NCBI RefSeq assembly: GCF_035582795.1 | Contig: NC_134366.1 | Span: forward strand, 29,187,661-29,251,660 | Direction: 5' to 3' | Source: Mycteria americana | Lineage: Eukaryota > Chordata > Aves > Ciconiiformes > Ciconiidae | DNA: 64,000 bases | Part shown: positions 47,303 through 58,756 of the stretch, piece after piece | Numbering within the stretch: the stretch's first letter is position 1 | Layout: every line of letters begins with the position of its first letter | Notes under the pieces: generated by a model | Told to the model about the DNA's origin: nothing | Seen by the model: the letters and a program-made list of their open reading frames with translations, nothing else | Database searches by the model: none | Translations under genes and position numbers: made by a program

Positions 47303-50300
47303 CTGAAAGAGAGCAAAGAAAATGGTTATCATGCATAAGCTAAATTCCCCATAAGCAAATGACAGCATTAAAGCACTGCTTATTTTAAAGCAGTATAGCT
47401 CAGCATTCCCAGTCTCCCCCATCCTCCCCAGTTTTCCCAAGGCTCTCATTGCTTGCTTTCTGGAGGGTTATTTTTAGGCCTGCTAGCTGCACAATCACAT
47501 GAGGTCCAGTGCAAGGCAAGAACCACACAGTCAGGAGTGGGAGAATGATCAGACCATGGCAATGATCTAGACTGGCTCCAGCTTCCAATCAGTCCCTACA
47601 GTTTGACAGTACAACAGTATATTTTGTACAGAATTTTTCCCATGCCACTCTCCTTTTCTACATTCTACTCCGTATCTGGCAGCTTGAAGAAAGATCTTGT
47701 CCATAAGAAAAGATCATCAGGCTCTCCTTTCTTACTTATTGCAGAAGAGTTCAGAACCCAAAATGAATTTGTCATAATGTATATTCTTACTTACCAAATG
47801 GACTTTTATCTTCTCTGAACTGGACATATGACGTGCACATTATGGTTGCCTGGTTTGTTACTCTTCCCACTACTTCAAGAACTCCTGAGATCTCTTCACC
47901 TAGCTAGAAAACATACCAAATATGAAATTAGTATCACTAAATCAGCTGCTGTCTCTACTGCACAGCACTTAAGCTAGGAGCTCCCCACAGCTGACAGTTT
48001 GCTCATGACAGATTCTGTTCCATGTCCAACTACGGTACTACTGAACAGCCCCGTCCCCCTCCCAAAAAAACCCACAAAAGCCTTGAACCACTTACAGATT
48101 TACAGATTTTGTAACAGCCAATTTGGTACTGACACAAAAAAATACAAAGAAGAATCAGAGGGAAGATACCAGTTTATAAGTATACAAAACTGTGTCATTT
48201 AATCACTGAACAGAGACTAAGCTAGGACACAGAGAGCAGAAGAATCCAGATTTTAATGCATTGCATTCAAACCTGAGTAAATTGGTTTTACTAGAACTCT
48301 GTAACTCTAGAACTCTGAACTCTGTAACCCTAGAACTCTGTAAGACCTAAGGAGGTATCACACATGCCAGAGAGCAGTTTCAGTATTCCAGATTCAGGAG
48401 GTATAACTGGAAATTATTTCTTAAGTAATCTGTCAGTAAGTGTTCAGAATACAAAGACATTGACAATAACAAGCCTTTGGTTGAACAAGGGAAAAAAAAA
48501 AAAGGCTAAAAATTTTATGTTACTCCAAAATCATATAGCTTGAACATGTTTTCTTTCTTTTTTAAGGTACTAATTTTAAGAGTGTGGTACTATTTCAGTC
48601 ATGTTCTTCCAATATCTAACTCTTGCTTTTAATTTTCTAGTAAGTCTCCTGGAACACAGCAATAGATTCCCTCCCCTCCCCATAATTTTGGGTTTCTCTG
48701 TTGAAAGGAGGAACTACACACACACACAAACAAAAGAATCTATTAAAGGGGAAAAAAGTTAGAAAGCATTTTGATTAGCAAATCTAGAAGTTCCTCCATT
48801 GACATTAGGCAAACCAGAGAGATGAACCTGGGATGTTTTTTCTGCACACACCAGTTCCTCCTACAGCAGTGGAACACAGACTGTGAAGTGCCCAACATTG
48901 CAGCTATGCATTTATGAAATTCAACCATTTACTCTGTTATGGAAAGTTGTGGAATTGTTGGTCAGATTCTGACATCTGAAGTTTTACAGCCCAAGGCAGG
49001 AAATCTTTTAATGAACTCAAAAAAGAGTTAAGAGACAGGCAGAACTTGTAGGAAAGACATTTTCTTGCAGTTTGAAGATGAAGTCAGCAAGCTTCACATT
49101 TATAAGACAAAACTCTTTGCCAGATCAAACTGCTTTTCATCAACAAGGAGAGACTCCTGTCTTGAAAGTTAGAGTACCATGTGCAATTATTTCACATGGA
49201 AATGGCAAGATTTCTCAGTGTTTAACAACTCAGTCGGAGAAAAAGATGTAAAGACTACACACGTGCTCAGTTAAGCTAGAGCATTTGCCATCACAACGCA
49301 AAGAATCCTTTAATTACATTTGCTAGAGCAAAAAAAAATACTTAAAGACAGAAGAGAATGCCAGGGTGTTATTCCTTTAGTGGTACGTGTGGTACGTGAT
49401 AACAAATGAAGCAATATTTTTGTGCAGTAGTTATAAGCATATCTTATACCCATTGCATTAATTGCTTGATTTTTTATTTTTTTAAGAAAGAGTGCTTCAA
49501 GCTAAATATGAAGTTTACTGGAATGCTATGACAAGTGTTCTAAGACAATATAGAAATGTCAACTCAAAAAACTCTTGAGAATACCATATTCTCAGATTTT
49601 TTGGATTATCTTCACAAAATATTCTGTTTGGCATATAAAGGCAATAAGAAAAAGGGAAGAAAAAGTGCAATTAAAATAAAGCTAATACATGTAGTGGAAT
49701 ATATTACACTGTAAACGAATAAATAAGACAAAGCAGCCAGACAGGGATGCACCTGACAAGGAAGGAGTTCTCTCTTAACACCAGCTGAAAACTGATGAAG
49801 ACTAAGGCAGTTCATGAACATGAAGACTGCAAGTTAGCCGGCAGATGTAAGGAGCAGAGGCAATAAAACATAGGTGGAAAATGGAGAAACCGAGGATTAT
49901 TCTTTTCCCTTACTAAAAACTCAATACACGCAAGGCAGGCACAGGTTTCAGAAAGGACAAAACCTCCAGTATCCACAAGAGGCAACATCAAGTACTTCCA
50001 AAGTATTCCTTAACTTACAGGTTCGCTCAGCTCCACAGTCGTGTGTTTTCCTTCTCCATCTGAAAGCACGAAAAGCTTCCCAGTAGGATGAATCTACAAA
50101 AGACATTAGGCCTGTGCGCTCAAAAGGCAGCTGTAAGCGTTACAGGTTTAGCCGCCTCAACCAGAACTGCGCAGCAGGCCTTTCTCCGCGGGATCCGACC
50201 GTTACGGCCGCCTCCCGCCCGGCCCCCGGGCTAACTGGAGCCGCCGGCCTCCCTCAGGCCTAGCCGCGACGAGCTGCACCAGGCAAGGCGACAGCCTCCC

Positions 50301-50546
50301 CACACGGGGTCCCCGCCCGCGACAGGGCCGGCGCCCGGAGCGCACCCCGGGACAAGGCCCTACCCAGGGCGACAGGGCAGCTACCCACCCCGAGGCCCCG
50401 CGGCGCGGCCCAAAGGGTAACAGCCGACCACCGAGCAGATCACGGACCTTCTCGACGCGGCCCACGAAGCAGACGGGCTGCCCGATGTACTGCGCCAGGT
50501 GGCCGGTAGCGATGCGCCGCCGCGGCACCTCATGGATGTCCCCCAT
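47220..50546 (-). CDS. RPA3: Replication protein A 14 kDa subunit (complete, 4 exons)
   Basis: Smallest subunit of the heterotrimeric single-strand DNA-binding RPA complex, acting in nuclear DNA replication, repair and checkpoint signalling. It is a single OB-fold that forms the trimer core with RPA1 and RPA2. Exons in transcript order: 50546-50448, 50093-50019, 47903-47795, 47302-47220; total 366 bp, 121 aa, the same length as recalled for human. Conserved blocks: [74 protein letters not shown]. The N-terminus ([11 protein letters not shown]) and C-terminus (FGTGRNN) are the variable parts. The start ATG is in good context (gccgagATGG), 11 bases downstream of an E2F-like site, fitting an S-phase gene. 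The first donor (gtccgt) is weak. Confidence 0.97.
47303..47794 (-). other. RPA3: RPA3 intron 3
   Basis: 492 bp between gtaagt and ctttcag; no recognised feature. Confidence 0.8.
47795..47903 (-). CDS. RPA3: RPA3 exon 3 (residues 59-95)
   Basis: Acceptor tttctag, donor gtaagt. Reads [18 protein letters not shown] to REDKSPF. Frame and family fix the acceptor at the first of two overlapping tag triplets (ctagctag). Confidence 0.97.
47904..50018 (-). other. RPA3: RPA3 intron 2
   Basis: 2.1 kb, AT-rich. It contains a short imperfect tandem repeat of tagaactctgtaac at 48291-48345; no gene recognised. Confidence 0.75.
48291..48345. repeat. Short imperfect tandem repeat
   Basis: Repeated tagaactctgtaac / tagaactctgaactctgtaac units, about three to four copies, in an RPA3 intron. 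Confidence 0.8.
50019..50093 (-). CDS. RPA3: RPA3 exon 2 (residues 34-58)
   Basis: Acceptor cttttgtag, donor gtaagt. Reads [16 protein letters not shown] to ELSEP, the most conserved OB-fold strands. Confidence 0.97.
50448..50546 (-). CDS. RPA3: RPA3 exon 1 coding part (residues 1-33)
   Basis: [20 protein letters not shown] to GRVEK, ending AAG|gtccgt. Pyrimidines at donor positions +3 and +4 are unusual, but the family sequence (EK-IHPTGK) requires this boundary. Confidence 0.93.
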
Positions 50547-50556
50547 CTCGGCGGGA

Positions 50557-50565
50557 TTTCCCGCC
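50557..50565 (+). promoter_or_regulatory. E2F-like site
   Basis: TTTCCCGCC, inside the perfect 6-bp-arm dyad gcggga-tt-tcccgc at 50551-50564, 11 bp from the RPA3 start codon. Fits the S-phase role of RPA3; binding is inferred. Confidence 0.55.
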
Positions 50566-50587
50566 CTTTGCGGAGGGGAGGGGCGCC

Positions 50588-50602
50588 GTTACCCCTGGCA
50601 AC
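50588..50602 (+). promoter_or_regulatory. RFX X-box-like element
   Basis: GTTACCCCTGGCAAC fits the X-box consensus GTNRCC(N0-3)RGYAAC without mismatch, 42 bp upstream of the RPA3 start codon. Confidence 0.6.
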
Positions 50603-50674
50603 AGGGGGCGGGGGGAGCGTCGGGGCGGAACTTCCCCTTCGCCTGACGCGATCCGGAAGCGGAGGTGGCGGTTG
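50600..50674 (+). other. UMAD1: UMAD1 non-coding exon 1 (inferred)
   Basis: The only good donor in the right position and strand is gttg|gtgagc at 50675. The transcription start is not determined and the left limit is approximate. Confidence 0.5.
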
Positions 50675-50737
50675 GTGAGCGGCGGCGGTGGCGGCATCGG
50701 GCGGCCCGGCCGGTGGGTGACAGTGGGGCGGGTGTCG

Positions 50738-50832
50738 CCGCGGCGGGGAGGCCGGCGGGGGGCTGAGCCTCGGGGAGGCCGGGGGACCCGGCCTCCCCGA
50801 GGCTCAGCCCCCCGCCGGCCTCCCCGCCGCGG
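50738..50832. repeat. Perfect 46-bp inverted repeat with a 3-bp spacer
   Basis: Arms 50738-50783 and 50787-50832 are exact reverse complements; the spacer is gga. Very GC-rich (ccgcggcgggg... inward). A 13-bp direct repeat gcggcccggccgg occurs just outside on the left (50701-50713) and at the right end (50829-50841). Lies just inside UMAD1 intron 1. Confidence 0.95.
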
Positions 50833-51069
50833 CCCGGCCGGCCCCTTCCAGTCCTATCCGATGTATATTTTGTCATTTAATCCTTTTCTCTTCAATTACC
50901 CTTATTTTCCCTCCCCTAACTGCCATCTTCCCTTTAGATACTGGCTCCCCTCAGGTCACGGCTGCCCAAGCCTAGCACTCCCATCACTGGTCTGTTAACC
51001 CTCGCTTGTTTTACAGGCCGTAGATGATATTTAAAATGTTGCAGCTGCGATACCCACGCATTTCCATAG

Positions 51070-51765
51070 ACAGAAGTATAAACTGGGAGAGGAGTGGCTG
51101 GAGAGCAGCCTTGCAGAAAGGGATCTGGGGGTGCTGGTCGACAGCAGGCTCAATATGAGTCAGCAGTGTGCCCTGGCAGCCAAGAGGGCAAACCGCATCC
51201 TGGGGTGCATCAAACACAGCATAACCAGCCGGTCAAAAGAGGTGATCATCCCACTGTATTCAGTGTTGGTGCGGCCTCACCTTGAGTATTGTATGCAGTT
51301 CTGTACACTGCGATTACATCCAGAGGATAGCATCAGAGCTGGTGAAAGGGCTGGAAGGAATGTCCTGGGAGGAGCTGCTAAGGACTTTGGGCTTGTCTAG
51401 TTTGGAGAGAAGGAGGCTGAGGGGCGACCTCATTGCTCTCCACAGCTTCCCGAGGAGGGGAAGTGGAGAGGGAGGTGCTGATCTCTTCTCCCTGGTATCC
51501 AGCGACAGGACACGTGGGAATGGTTCAAAGCTGTGCCAGGGGAGGTTCAGACTTGACATTAGGAAGCATTTCTTTACTGAGAGGGTGGTCAAACACTGGA
51601 ACAGGCTTCCCACAGAGGTGGTCGATGCCCCAAGCCTGTCAGTGTTTAAGAGGCATTTGGACAATGCCCTTAATAACATGCTTTAACTTGGTCAGCCCTG
51701 AAGGGGTCAGGCAGTTGGACTAGGTGATTGTTGTAGGTCCCTTCCAACTGAACTATTCTGTTCTA
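51070..51765 (+). mobile_element. CR1 LINE, 5'-truncated copy
   Basis: Reads through the end of the CR1 reverse-transcriptase ORF (agcagtgtgccctggcagcc, accttgagtattgtatgca, ggctgaggggcgacctcatt, aacactggaacaggcttccc) into the 3' UTR and its end ggtcccttccaactgaac. Frames are broken by shifts; not active. Confidence 0.95.
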
Positions 51766-51814
51766 TTCATTTCATTTCATTTCATTTCATTTCATTTCAT
51801 TTCATTTCATTTCA
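51766..51814. repeat. (ATTTC)n pentanucleotide microsatellite
   Basis: About ten tandem ttcat/atttc units directly at the 3' end of the preceding CR1, probably expanded from its terminal repeat. Confidence 0.95.
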
Positions 51815-51944
51815 CCATTAAAAAGCTTACACTTGATCCCCAGGGTTAGAGCAATTGATGGATGTAAGACAGAGCTAGAATCTGGATGTGGCACTCTCAC
51901 CAAGTGTCTTGCCTTTTTCCGTGTGTTTTCCCCAACTGTCCCTC

Positions 51945-52583
51945 ATGTGGAGAGGTTCCTCCCAATTGCCCTTGTGGCAAAGGCAGCTAATAGTATCCTG
52001 GGCTGCATTAGACATAGCATTGCGAGCGGGTGGAGGGAGGTGATCCTTCCTCTCTACTCAGCACAGGTGAGGCCACACCTGGAGTGCTGTGTCCAAGTTA
52101 TGGGTACAAGAGAGACAAGGACATACTGGAGAGTCCAGTGAAGGGCCACAATGATGATTAAGGGACTGGAGCATCTTACATATGAGGAAAGACTGAGAGA
52201 GCTGGGACTGTTTAGCCTGGAGAAGAGAAGGCTCAAGGGAATCTTATTAATGCATATAAATACCTGAAAGGAGGGTGCAAAGAGGACGGAGCCAGGCTCT
52301 TTTCAGTGGTGCTCAGTGACAGGACCAGAGACAATGGGCACAAATTGAAACAGAGGATGTTCCCCCTGAACATCAGGGAACACTTTTTTTTGCTGTGAGA
52401 GTGACCGAGCACTGGCACAGGTTGCCCAGGGAGGTTGTTGAGTCTCCATCCTTGGAGATACTCAACAGCTGTCTGGAGATGGTCCTGGGCAACCAGCTCT
52501 GGGAGGCCCTGCTTAAGCAGGGGGTTGGAAAAGGTGACCTCTGGAGGTCCCTTCCAACCTCAGCCATTCTGTGGTTCTGTGAT
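51945..52583 (+). mobile_element. CR1 LINE, second 5'-truncated copy
   Basis: CR1 phrases in order: atcctgggctgcattagaca, aggccacacctggagtgctg, agggccacaatgatgattaa, gggactggagcatctt, ttgcccagggaggttgttga, ggaggtcccttccaacctca, terminal attctgtggttctgtgat. A different CR1 subfamily from the neighbour, judging by its sequence; same strand. Confidence 0.95.
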
Positions 52584-55500
52584 TTCCTTTCCATTTCCAG
52601 GACCGGTGTTTCAGGAAATACTTGAGAAAATCTAACTCTGCTCCAGCTTAAAAGGGCGATCCTAACACCGCCTATGTGCCGGCTGACTCTTCTAACCAGT
52701 CGTGGGTTAGTTCAGCTTGCTAACCAGCACAAAGTGGTTTTTGTTAGTTGGCTGGGTTAGTGTGATGGCTCAGCAAGCTGAACAAGCTTGCCAAGGAAGC
52801 AAGCTACTGCCAGAAGCTGTGCAGAACCAGCATGTGGCCGGGAAGGGGAGTGCTGTGGGGTTATATCTTTGATGGGGTGTAGCTGGTTGTCATCTCCTCA
52901 GTGTCACTATGCCATTCACCTTTTCAGTAGTTTATTTGCAAGAGAATATCCTCATCTCCTTAGCATATCTTCAGAGATTTTAAAGGAGAAATCTCATAAA
53001 TGTAGCAGTTGGAGCAAGATGCAGCAGGCTGCTGCAAAGTGGCTCATCCAGGGCTATTTGTCTGCCATGTTTGAAGGGTCAGCTGTTAGAAAACCACGTT
53101 GTAGAAATTCTTACAAATATATGTCTGTATCATGCTTAGCAGCTGTTGAGTTTTGCAGTCAAAAGAGAACCTTTTGCAGGGAAAGAAGTAGGTTTCAACC
53201 TATTGAGTATCGTATCTAATAAACACCTAGCTTTCTATTTTAGCGTTTTCTGTCTTCTTCAGGGTTATGAATATTGACATTGGTTTGAGTATTTTTACTT
53301 CACTCCTGGCTTTGCCTTTGTCACCTATGCTTTTATTGTCTGACTGGATTGTGGTTGATTTTTCTATGATTCAGTATCTTCGAGTGTTTTTATACTACAG
53401 TAATTTGGGTTGCATAGTTCTTGGTATTTCTGCTTCCCTTAAATTTTATGAAAACTTTAAAAATAAATATTGACATTTTATGTAAAAAACACTAAAAAAT
53501 GTCTTTGTTAGTGTTTTGTTACGTGTATATCCTTTTTTGTATTTGCGTTTCTCTTGACACTTACTTTCCTTTCTTCTGTTTCAAGAAGCACAAACTAAAA
53601 GAATATGACTAATGTTAATGCCAGATAAATGAAATGATATGTCGGGGTTTTTTTTCTTCTTCACATAGTAACTTACACTAGGTCAAAAGCTTTTAAACTG
53701 TTCTTTGGTGTCACAGAGAAATCTTTTCGACATGCATGTTCTTGACTCTTAAACTGCTTGTTTTCATGTCAAAAGCAGGGCTGTACAGGGCTGTAAACAT
53801 CTTGCTCTTTTTCTGATTGCTACTTCATTGGTGAATCACAGCAGATGCTAATATGGAAGGGAGAATTGCTCTGATGCTCTCTGTTTTCTTCTTCCATAGA
53901 TTATATAGCTTAAACTGCTAGATGTGAAATTATTCTGGTTCTTTCTTTAAGGTCAGTTTTGTATCTTGTTCTGACCTCATTTCATCATTTATGTAATTAC
54001 TGGCACTGCCACTGCAGTTCTGCTTTGCTGTATTCTTGGGCATCCTCCCTTTATCTTAGTCGTCATCTTTGGTGTTTTTAATATTAAATGACCTTTCTCC
54101 TCCTGTCACTTGTGAGCATGCAGGAAAAAGCTGAAAAGTAATGCTAAATATGCTAGGATCTTCATTGTATAGAAAAATTTTATTGGATTTGGCTCAAAGG
54201 TCACCCATACTTCTTGTCAAAGGAGACTGACAAAATGCAGGAGGAATAAATTAACCCCTTTGTGCAGCTCTGTAACTCATCTTTGTCCAATCTCATGTAT
54301 GTTCTCAGAGCCTCAGAGAAAGACAAAATATTTTTTGCAGCCTCACAGAATTGTTGTAGTTCACAGTTTATTACTTGCTAATGACTGAAGCGGTGCCAAA
54401 AGCATTATTCTTAACTATCAGCGATTGAGATTGGAGAAAGAAAAAATTGTGTTCACTTTTTGGTGAGGGGGAAACATGAGGAGAAGGGAATTGCATATTC
54501 CTACCAAGGGAGATTTTTATCTTTAGGCAGTGAATTCAATTTCAGGTCTCCTATAGAAATAAAATTAATCCCATCTGGAAGGGAAAAGTGCTATGCTATA
54601 TAGGAGAAATTACTGCAGGAATGTGGTACTATCTCTGAATGGCGGGTGTATTTTCTGTGATTTTGTGCTGACAGCTTTTAAAAAAAAAAAAAACAGAGTG
54701 CTTTTTTCTCTAGTCTGTGTGACCATGCATCCAGGTCCACAAACTTCAAATTCAGTTTTTACTCTGAAATGAAACTTGTGCGGAAACTGGTTGTTCTCAG
54801 CTTTCTTAACTGAAACCTCATCTTATCTACAAGTAGTAAAACTCCAGCCTGATTCTGCAAGTGCTTAAACTGTGTTCTTATCTTCAAGAGCATGAGTGTT
54901 TCCATTCAACTTTGTGTTTCTTTGTTGGGCAGGGGCTTTGTTCTGTTTTTAACATGTAATTCAAGAAATCTAGTGGTTGCATTTCCCGTTGCTGGAGAGA
55001 ATTGTGTTTACTTTTGAAGTACCACAGTTGATAAAATTCTTCAGAGAGCAAATATCACAAATGTCTCAGCATTGCCTGCCTACAGCTTTTCCTTTACCTA
55101 TGCCATACTGTATACAGTTCTACTTTTTGTTTTTGTGCCCCCCTTCTATTTCATTAGTTGTTCTTTGTTATTTAGTTTAAACTTAATATTGTGTTCAGCA
55201 AAGGTACTGAAATACTGCAAGTAGTAGTTGGCGAGCTCCTTCCTCCACATCAGTTATGCAGACCTGAGATGTACAAGCAGAAGTGTTGTTTCTAAGTGGT
55301 GAACGTCTAGAGAAGGAAACAGACTCACTAAGCACGTTAGTCTTTTTAATATGTGGATTCCTTACCACGTCCCCAACATTCACAATCACAAAATACAACA
55401 TATGCTATTTTCTTACTGCTGGACCAGTGGTTTTAATAGTGTAAGAACTTGAGGCCTGAGCTTAGGGTGTACTTTTGTTAGCTTTTTTTGTTTTTCTGCT

Positions 55501-58500
55501 TCAAGCAAAAGGATGTGTGGGTTTTTTTTGTTTTGCTTTCTGTTTGAGAAATACTGCTCGCAGTGGAATTAAGTGAAAGCTACTTCAGAAACTGAAAACT
55601 ACAAAGTAACGATCAACCCTCATGTATGTAGATAAGATTAATTTTGTGGGTTTTAGAAAAAATTGGGATACTCAGGCTGCCTTCTGTCAACAAAAGGAAA
55701 AAATCTAGTATGTGAAAGTGCTTGTAACATTAATTTGGCTAGATCAAATTGTACTGATTGTTAATTTACTCTGAATTGAAATGTCTGTTGTCCTTTAAGC
55801 AGTGAAGTTTAGGTATGTTAAATATGCAGGATTTAAAAGACAACAAATGCATGGTTTCCTATACAACTCTTTTGTGCCACGCATATACTGATTAAGATGC
55901 TTTTCTTTGTGCAAGAATGAAGGGAAGGGGAAGACTGTGATAGAGATGAAAACTGTACAATAATGCAGATCTCAAAGAGAAAAAAATGTGATTGGAGCAA
56001 CTGGAGCTCTGGCACCTGAAGTGGCTGACTGGAATCTGAGCCTTTACCAAAGCTATCTGTAAGATTTTACACATCAAGTTGATTTTGCTTCTTGTTTTTG
56101 CACACTTAGGATGAAGGTAAAATTGCATTTTAAACTGTTCCACAACTGCCTCTCCTTCATACATCATCGGAGCAGAAACCTGACTCTTGACCATTACAGC
56201 ACAGGTTTTTACCACTTGAGCTATGGGACTGACAACCCTAATTGGTAGCAGGAGAAGACTTATTCCCTGAGGGCTGAAAAAGGAATATGCTGCTGGCGCC
56301 ATGTGTTGAGCCTGGGTGTGGGGGAAGGTAAGGAATAAATGAGATAATTAGGAGTTTCTACTGTGTAATCTCCGCAGAACTGGAAATATCAGTATTTCAC
56401 GTGGTACAGTAGGAAAACAATCAAAAAGGAATAAAGTACAGATAAGTAAAATTTTTTTTAATTACTGCGCACCTGGAATTGGATGGTTTGTTCTGTTCTT
56501 GTGTACATCAGTGTAGCTTATTTGGTTGCTAGAAATAGCACTGCATCAGCATGAGCAAGCAGTAGCTGGCCAGCCTGAGGGGTATTCAGTCTTTAAGTCT
56601 CAGGTATCAGGCCACAGTTCGAATCGTTGCTGCTTTTGCCATGTTCTATTTATATACTGTTCCTGAAAGCCAGTGCTTACACTTCACATAGGACTTTCTG
56701 TGATCTGGAGTATGGAAGTGTCTGCTATTGCTTGTAACAGCAGAGTGTGAGGCAGTTTATATTGGTGAATAGTCAGTGCTGATTGTGCAGTTAATTGCTA
56801 CAGGTCACTGGCTAGGGCAAAAAAAGTCTTGCTTGTGGTACCATGAATATTTGGGTGGGAAGTAAGGAATTCTGGCAAATAGTTAATCCAGGCTTTTTAT
56901 TTTTCTTTCCTTTATTTTTTTTTAAATCCAAACACTACATGGAGGCACTCTTCTCGCTTTCCCACCTTCTAAAGATTCTTCTTTGTTAAAGTTAGCGTGA
57001 AATAATGTTATTGAAACTTGGCACTGTATACCTCTTTTCTTTAGACTGGACTCCTTTCCTCTGTTGGAGGTATATATTAGATGTTGCTATCGGTTTGTCA
57101 GTCCCTTCTCCTTTAAGTGTTGGTATGTGCAAAGTAAATCAGGCTTCTGCTCCTCAAATTCTACTTCAAACTTGAAATTACATTAATGCACTTTTCCCAG
57201 TTTCATATTGGTATTTTAGTATAGAAGAGCTTCAAGTACCTTTCTTTAAACCTTCCTCTCTGCGTTTGGCACACAGCGTGTTTCAGCCAGACCACAGCCT
57301 GCTCCATAGGTTGGCGTTGTCTAGTGACCCGAGTTCAGCCCTCGGGGACTGGAGGCAAGCACACCTTCAAGGGGTGACTGCTGCTGCGGTGCCTCTTTCC
57401 TTTTCTCAATGTCCCAGCGCTATGGATGGAGCTGCTGTTGCGGGAGGAGGCTGGGGAGGCTCTCAGTTGCTGCATTCAGTGGTGCCAGTTAGGTAGAAAA
57501 TAGAAAGTAGGTGGTGGTACATTGGTAGTCCTCTCAATAAGCTGAACCTGTGAATACATGCTTTGTATAGTTCTGGTGGTTGTTCTTCACAAGAGTGACG
57601 CTTCCTTATGAAGCTTTTCTTATGACTTTTCTTGGAAGAAGAGAAACTTCCTTGAGGCTCATCTTAATAACAATTAGAGAATTTGCTTAGAAGAATGTTT
57701 CATGATGTATCCATGTTTATGGGGTGGTTCATAGGACTTCATTTTGTAAAAGCTGGCCCAACTGCCTATCTTTTGGCTAATGCTTGTGGGGTTTTTAGTA
57801 TGAATTTGTTCTTTTTAAGCTATTCAGGATTGCTTCTATGTAATCTTCCAGTCTTGAGAGAGAAGAGATACTGAGCATAATCTTTTGCAGTTAATGTTGT
57901 TATCCCACTGGTTTCCTTGTTTTGTTGTAGCTGTTGTGAACTCAAGAGTTCTTAGCAGCTTTGGAAGATTCTTTTAATGAACTGTTGTTATAAAAAATTT
58001 GCAACAGATGATTTTATTGCAGTTTCTTTTAAGGGAATCAGTAACTGTTAATCAAATACACTCAAGTGTTAAGCTGTCTCTAAGATTGCAAACTGGAAAA
58101 ATGAAAACAGTATGCTGATATTATAGGGATGGGTGGCTTGGTCTTTTTAATTGATGCACAGACACTTAAGACTGAAAATCTCTAGTGCAATTTGCTTCAT
58201 TCAAGTATTCCTGCATTATAAAGCTGCATTTTCTATAAGATCATGTTTTGGGCTCCAAAGTTTAGATGCTTTAGAACTAATTCTGATGAGAAAGTTTGTG
58301 TAACAACAATTAGAAGTAGCAGAAAAATATGGAAACGTGCTGGATAAATGCTGAAGGGAGTTTCCTTTTTCCACGTTCCTTTAGAAAGGCTGAAGTTTTT
58401 TTTTTAATGGTTCCACTCCATTCATAACTTTATAGAAACGCCTTTTATACTTCACTCTCTTTTTGCCTATTGACGTCAGTTGCTACATCAACAAGGTAAT

Positions 58501-58643
58501 CTGTCTGACATACAAATGCCTGATATTTCAAATCTGGTAATAAAGATTAAGCTGTAATATCATGTATATGGCCTTTGGCATGGTATGAACTTCGTATGGT
58601 AAATTCTGTTATATTTATTTAATATGTTTTGTCTTCATTTTAG

Positions 58644-58756
58644 ATAACGGCTTAGAAATAAAAAAAAAGAGGCTATGTTCAGCTTCTTCCGAAAAAGTCA
58701 AGATTCAAAGAAAGTTACAGTGCCAGAGAGAGAAGCAGATGGATTTGTTATTGTGG
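58644..58756 (+). CDS. UMAD1: UMAD1 first coding exon (UBAP1-MVB12-associated domain protein 1, N-terminus only)
   Basis: Acceptor cttcattttag ends at 58643; ATG at 58675; coding 82 bp, then donor gtaagt at 58757. Encodes MFSFFRKSQDSKKVTVPERE then ADGFVIVG, matching the recalled start of vertebrate UMAD1 (MFHFFRKPPESKK and EADGFVLLG). It is a small protein whose C-terminal UMA domain is shared with UBAP1 and MVB12, which are ESCRT-I components in endosomal sorting; its own role is little known. I found no further exon to the right edge, so the UMA domain must be encoded beyond the window. Position and strand agree with the RPA3-UMAD1 head-to-head arrangement on human 7p21.3. Confidence 0.92.

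Larger units (their letters stand above)
50150..50850. promoter_or_regulatory. Bidirectional CpG-island promoter of RPA3 and UMAD1
   Basis: GC- and CpG-dense island. Between the RPA3 start codon (50546) and the probable UMAD1 exon-1 donor (gtgagc at 50675) there are only about 130 bp. They contain an E2F-like TTTCCCGCC (50557-50565) within a gcggga-tt-tcccgc dyad, an RFX X-box GTTACC-cct-GGCAAC (50588-50602), GC boxes near 50605 and 50622, and an ETS-type CCGGAAGC (50653-50660). No TATA box. Confidence 0.85.
50675..58643 (+). other. UMAD1: UMAD1 intron 1
   Basis: About 8 kb. It begins with the GC-rich hairpin, then two same-strand CR1 copies (51.07-51.77 and 51.95-52.58 kb) with a pentamer microsatellite between them. 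The rest, 52.6-58.6 kb, is AT-rich without recognised genes. A slightly GC-richer patch at about 57.27-57.49 kb holds a 76-codon frame with no recognisable protein. Confidence 0.75.

Noticed and set aside
51130-51686. Open frames of 89-134 codons as host genes
   Set aside because: They are remnants of the CR1 LINE reverse-transcriptase ORF and its antisense.
56560-56640. tRNA-like B-box (agttcgaatc) with a weak A-box-like stretch upstream in UMAD1 intron 1
   Set aside because: The acceptor and T stems do not pair and no anticodon stem forms; chance or a very old SINE relic.
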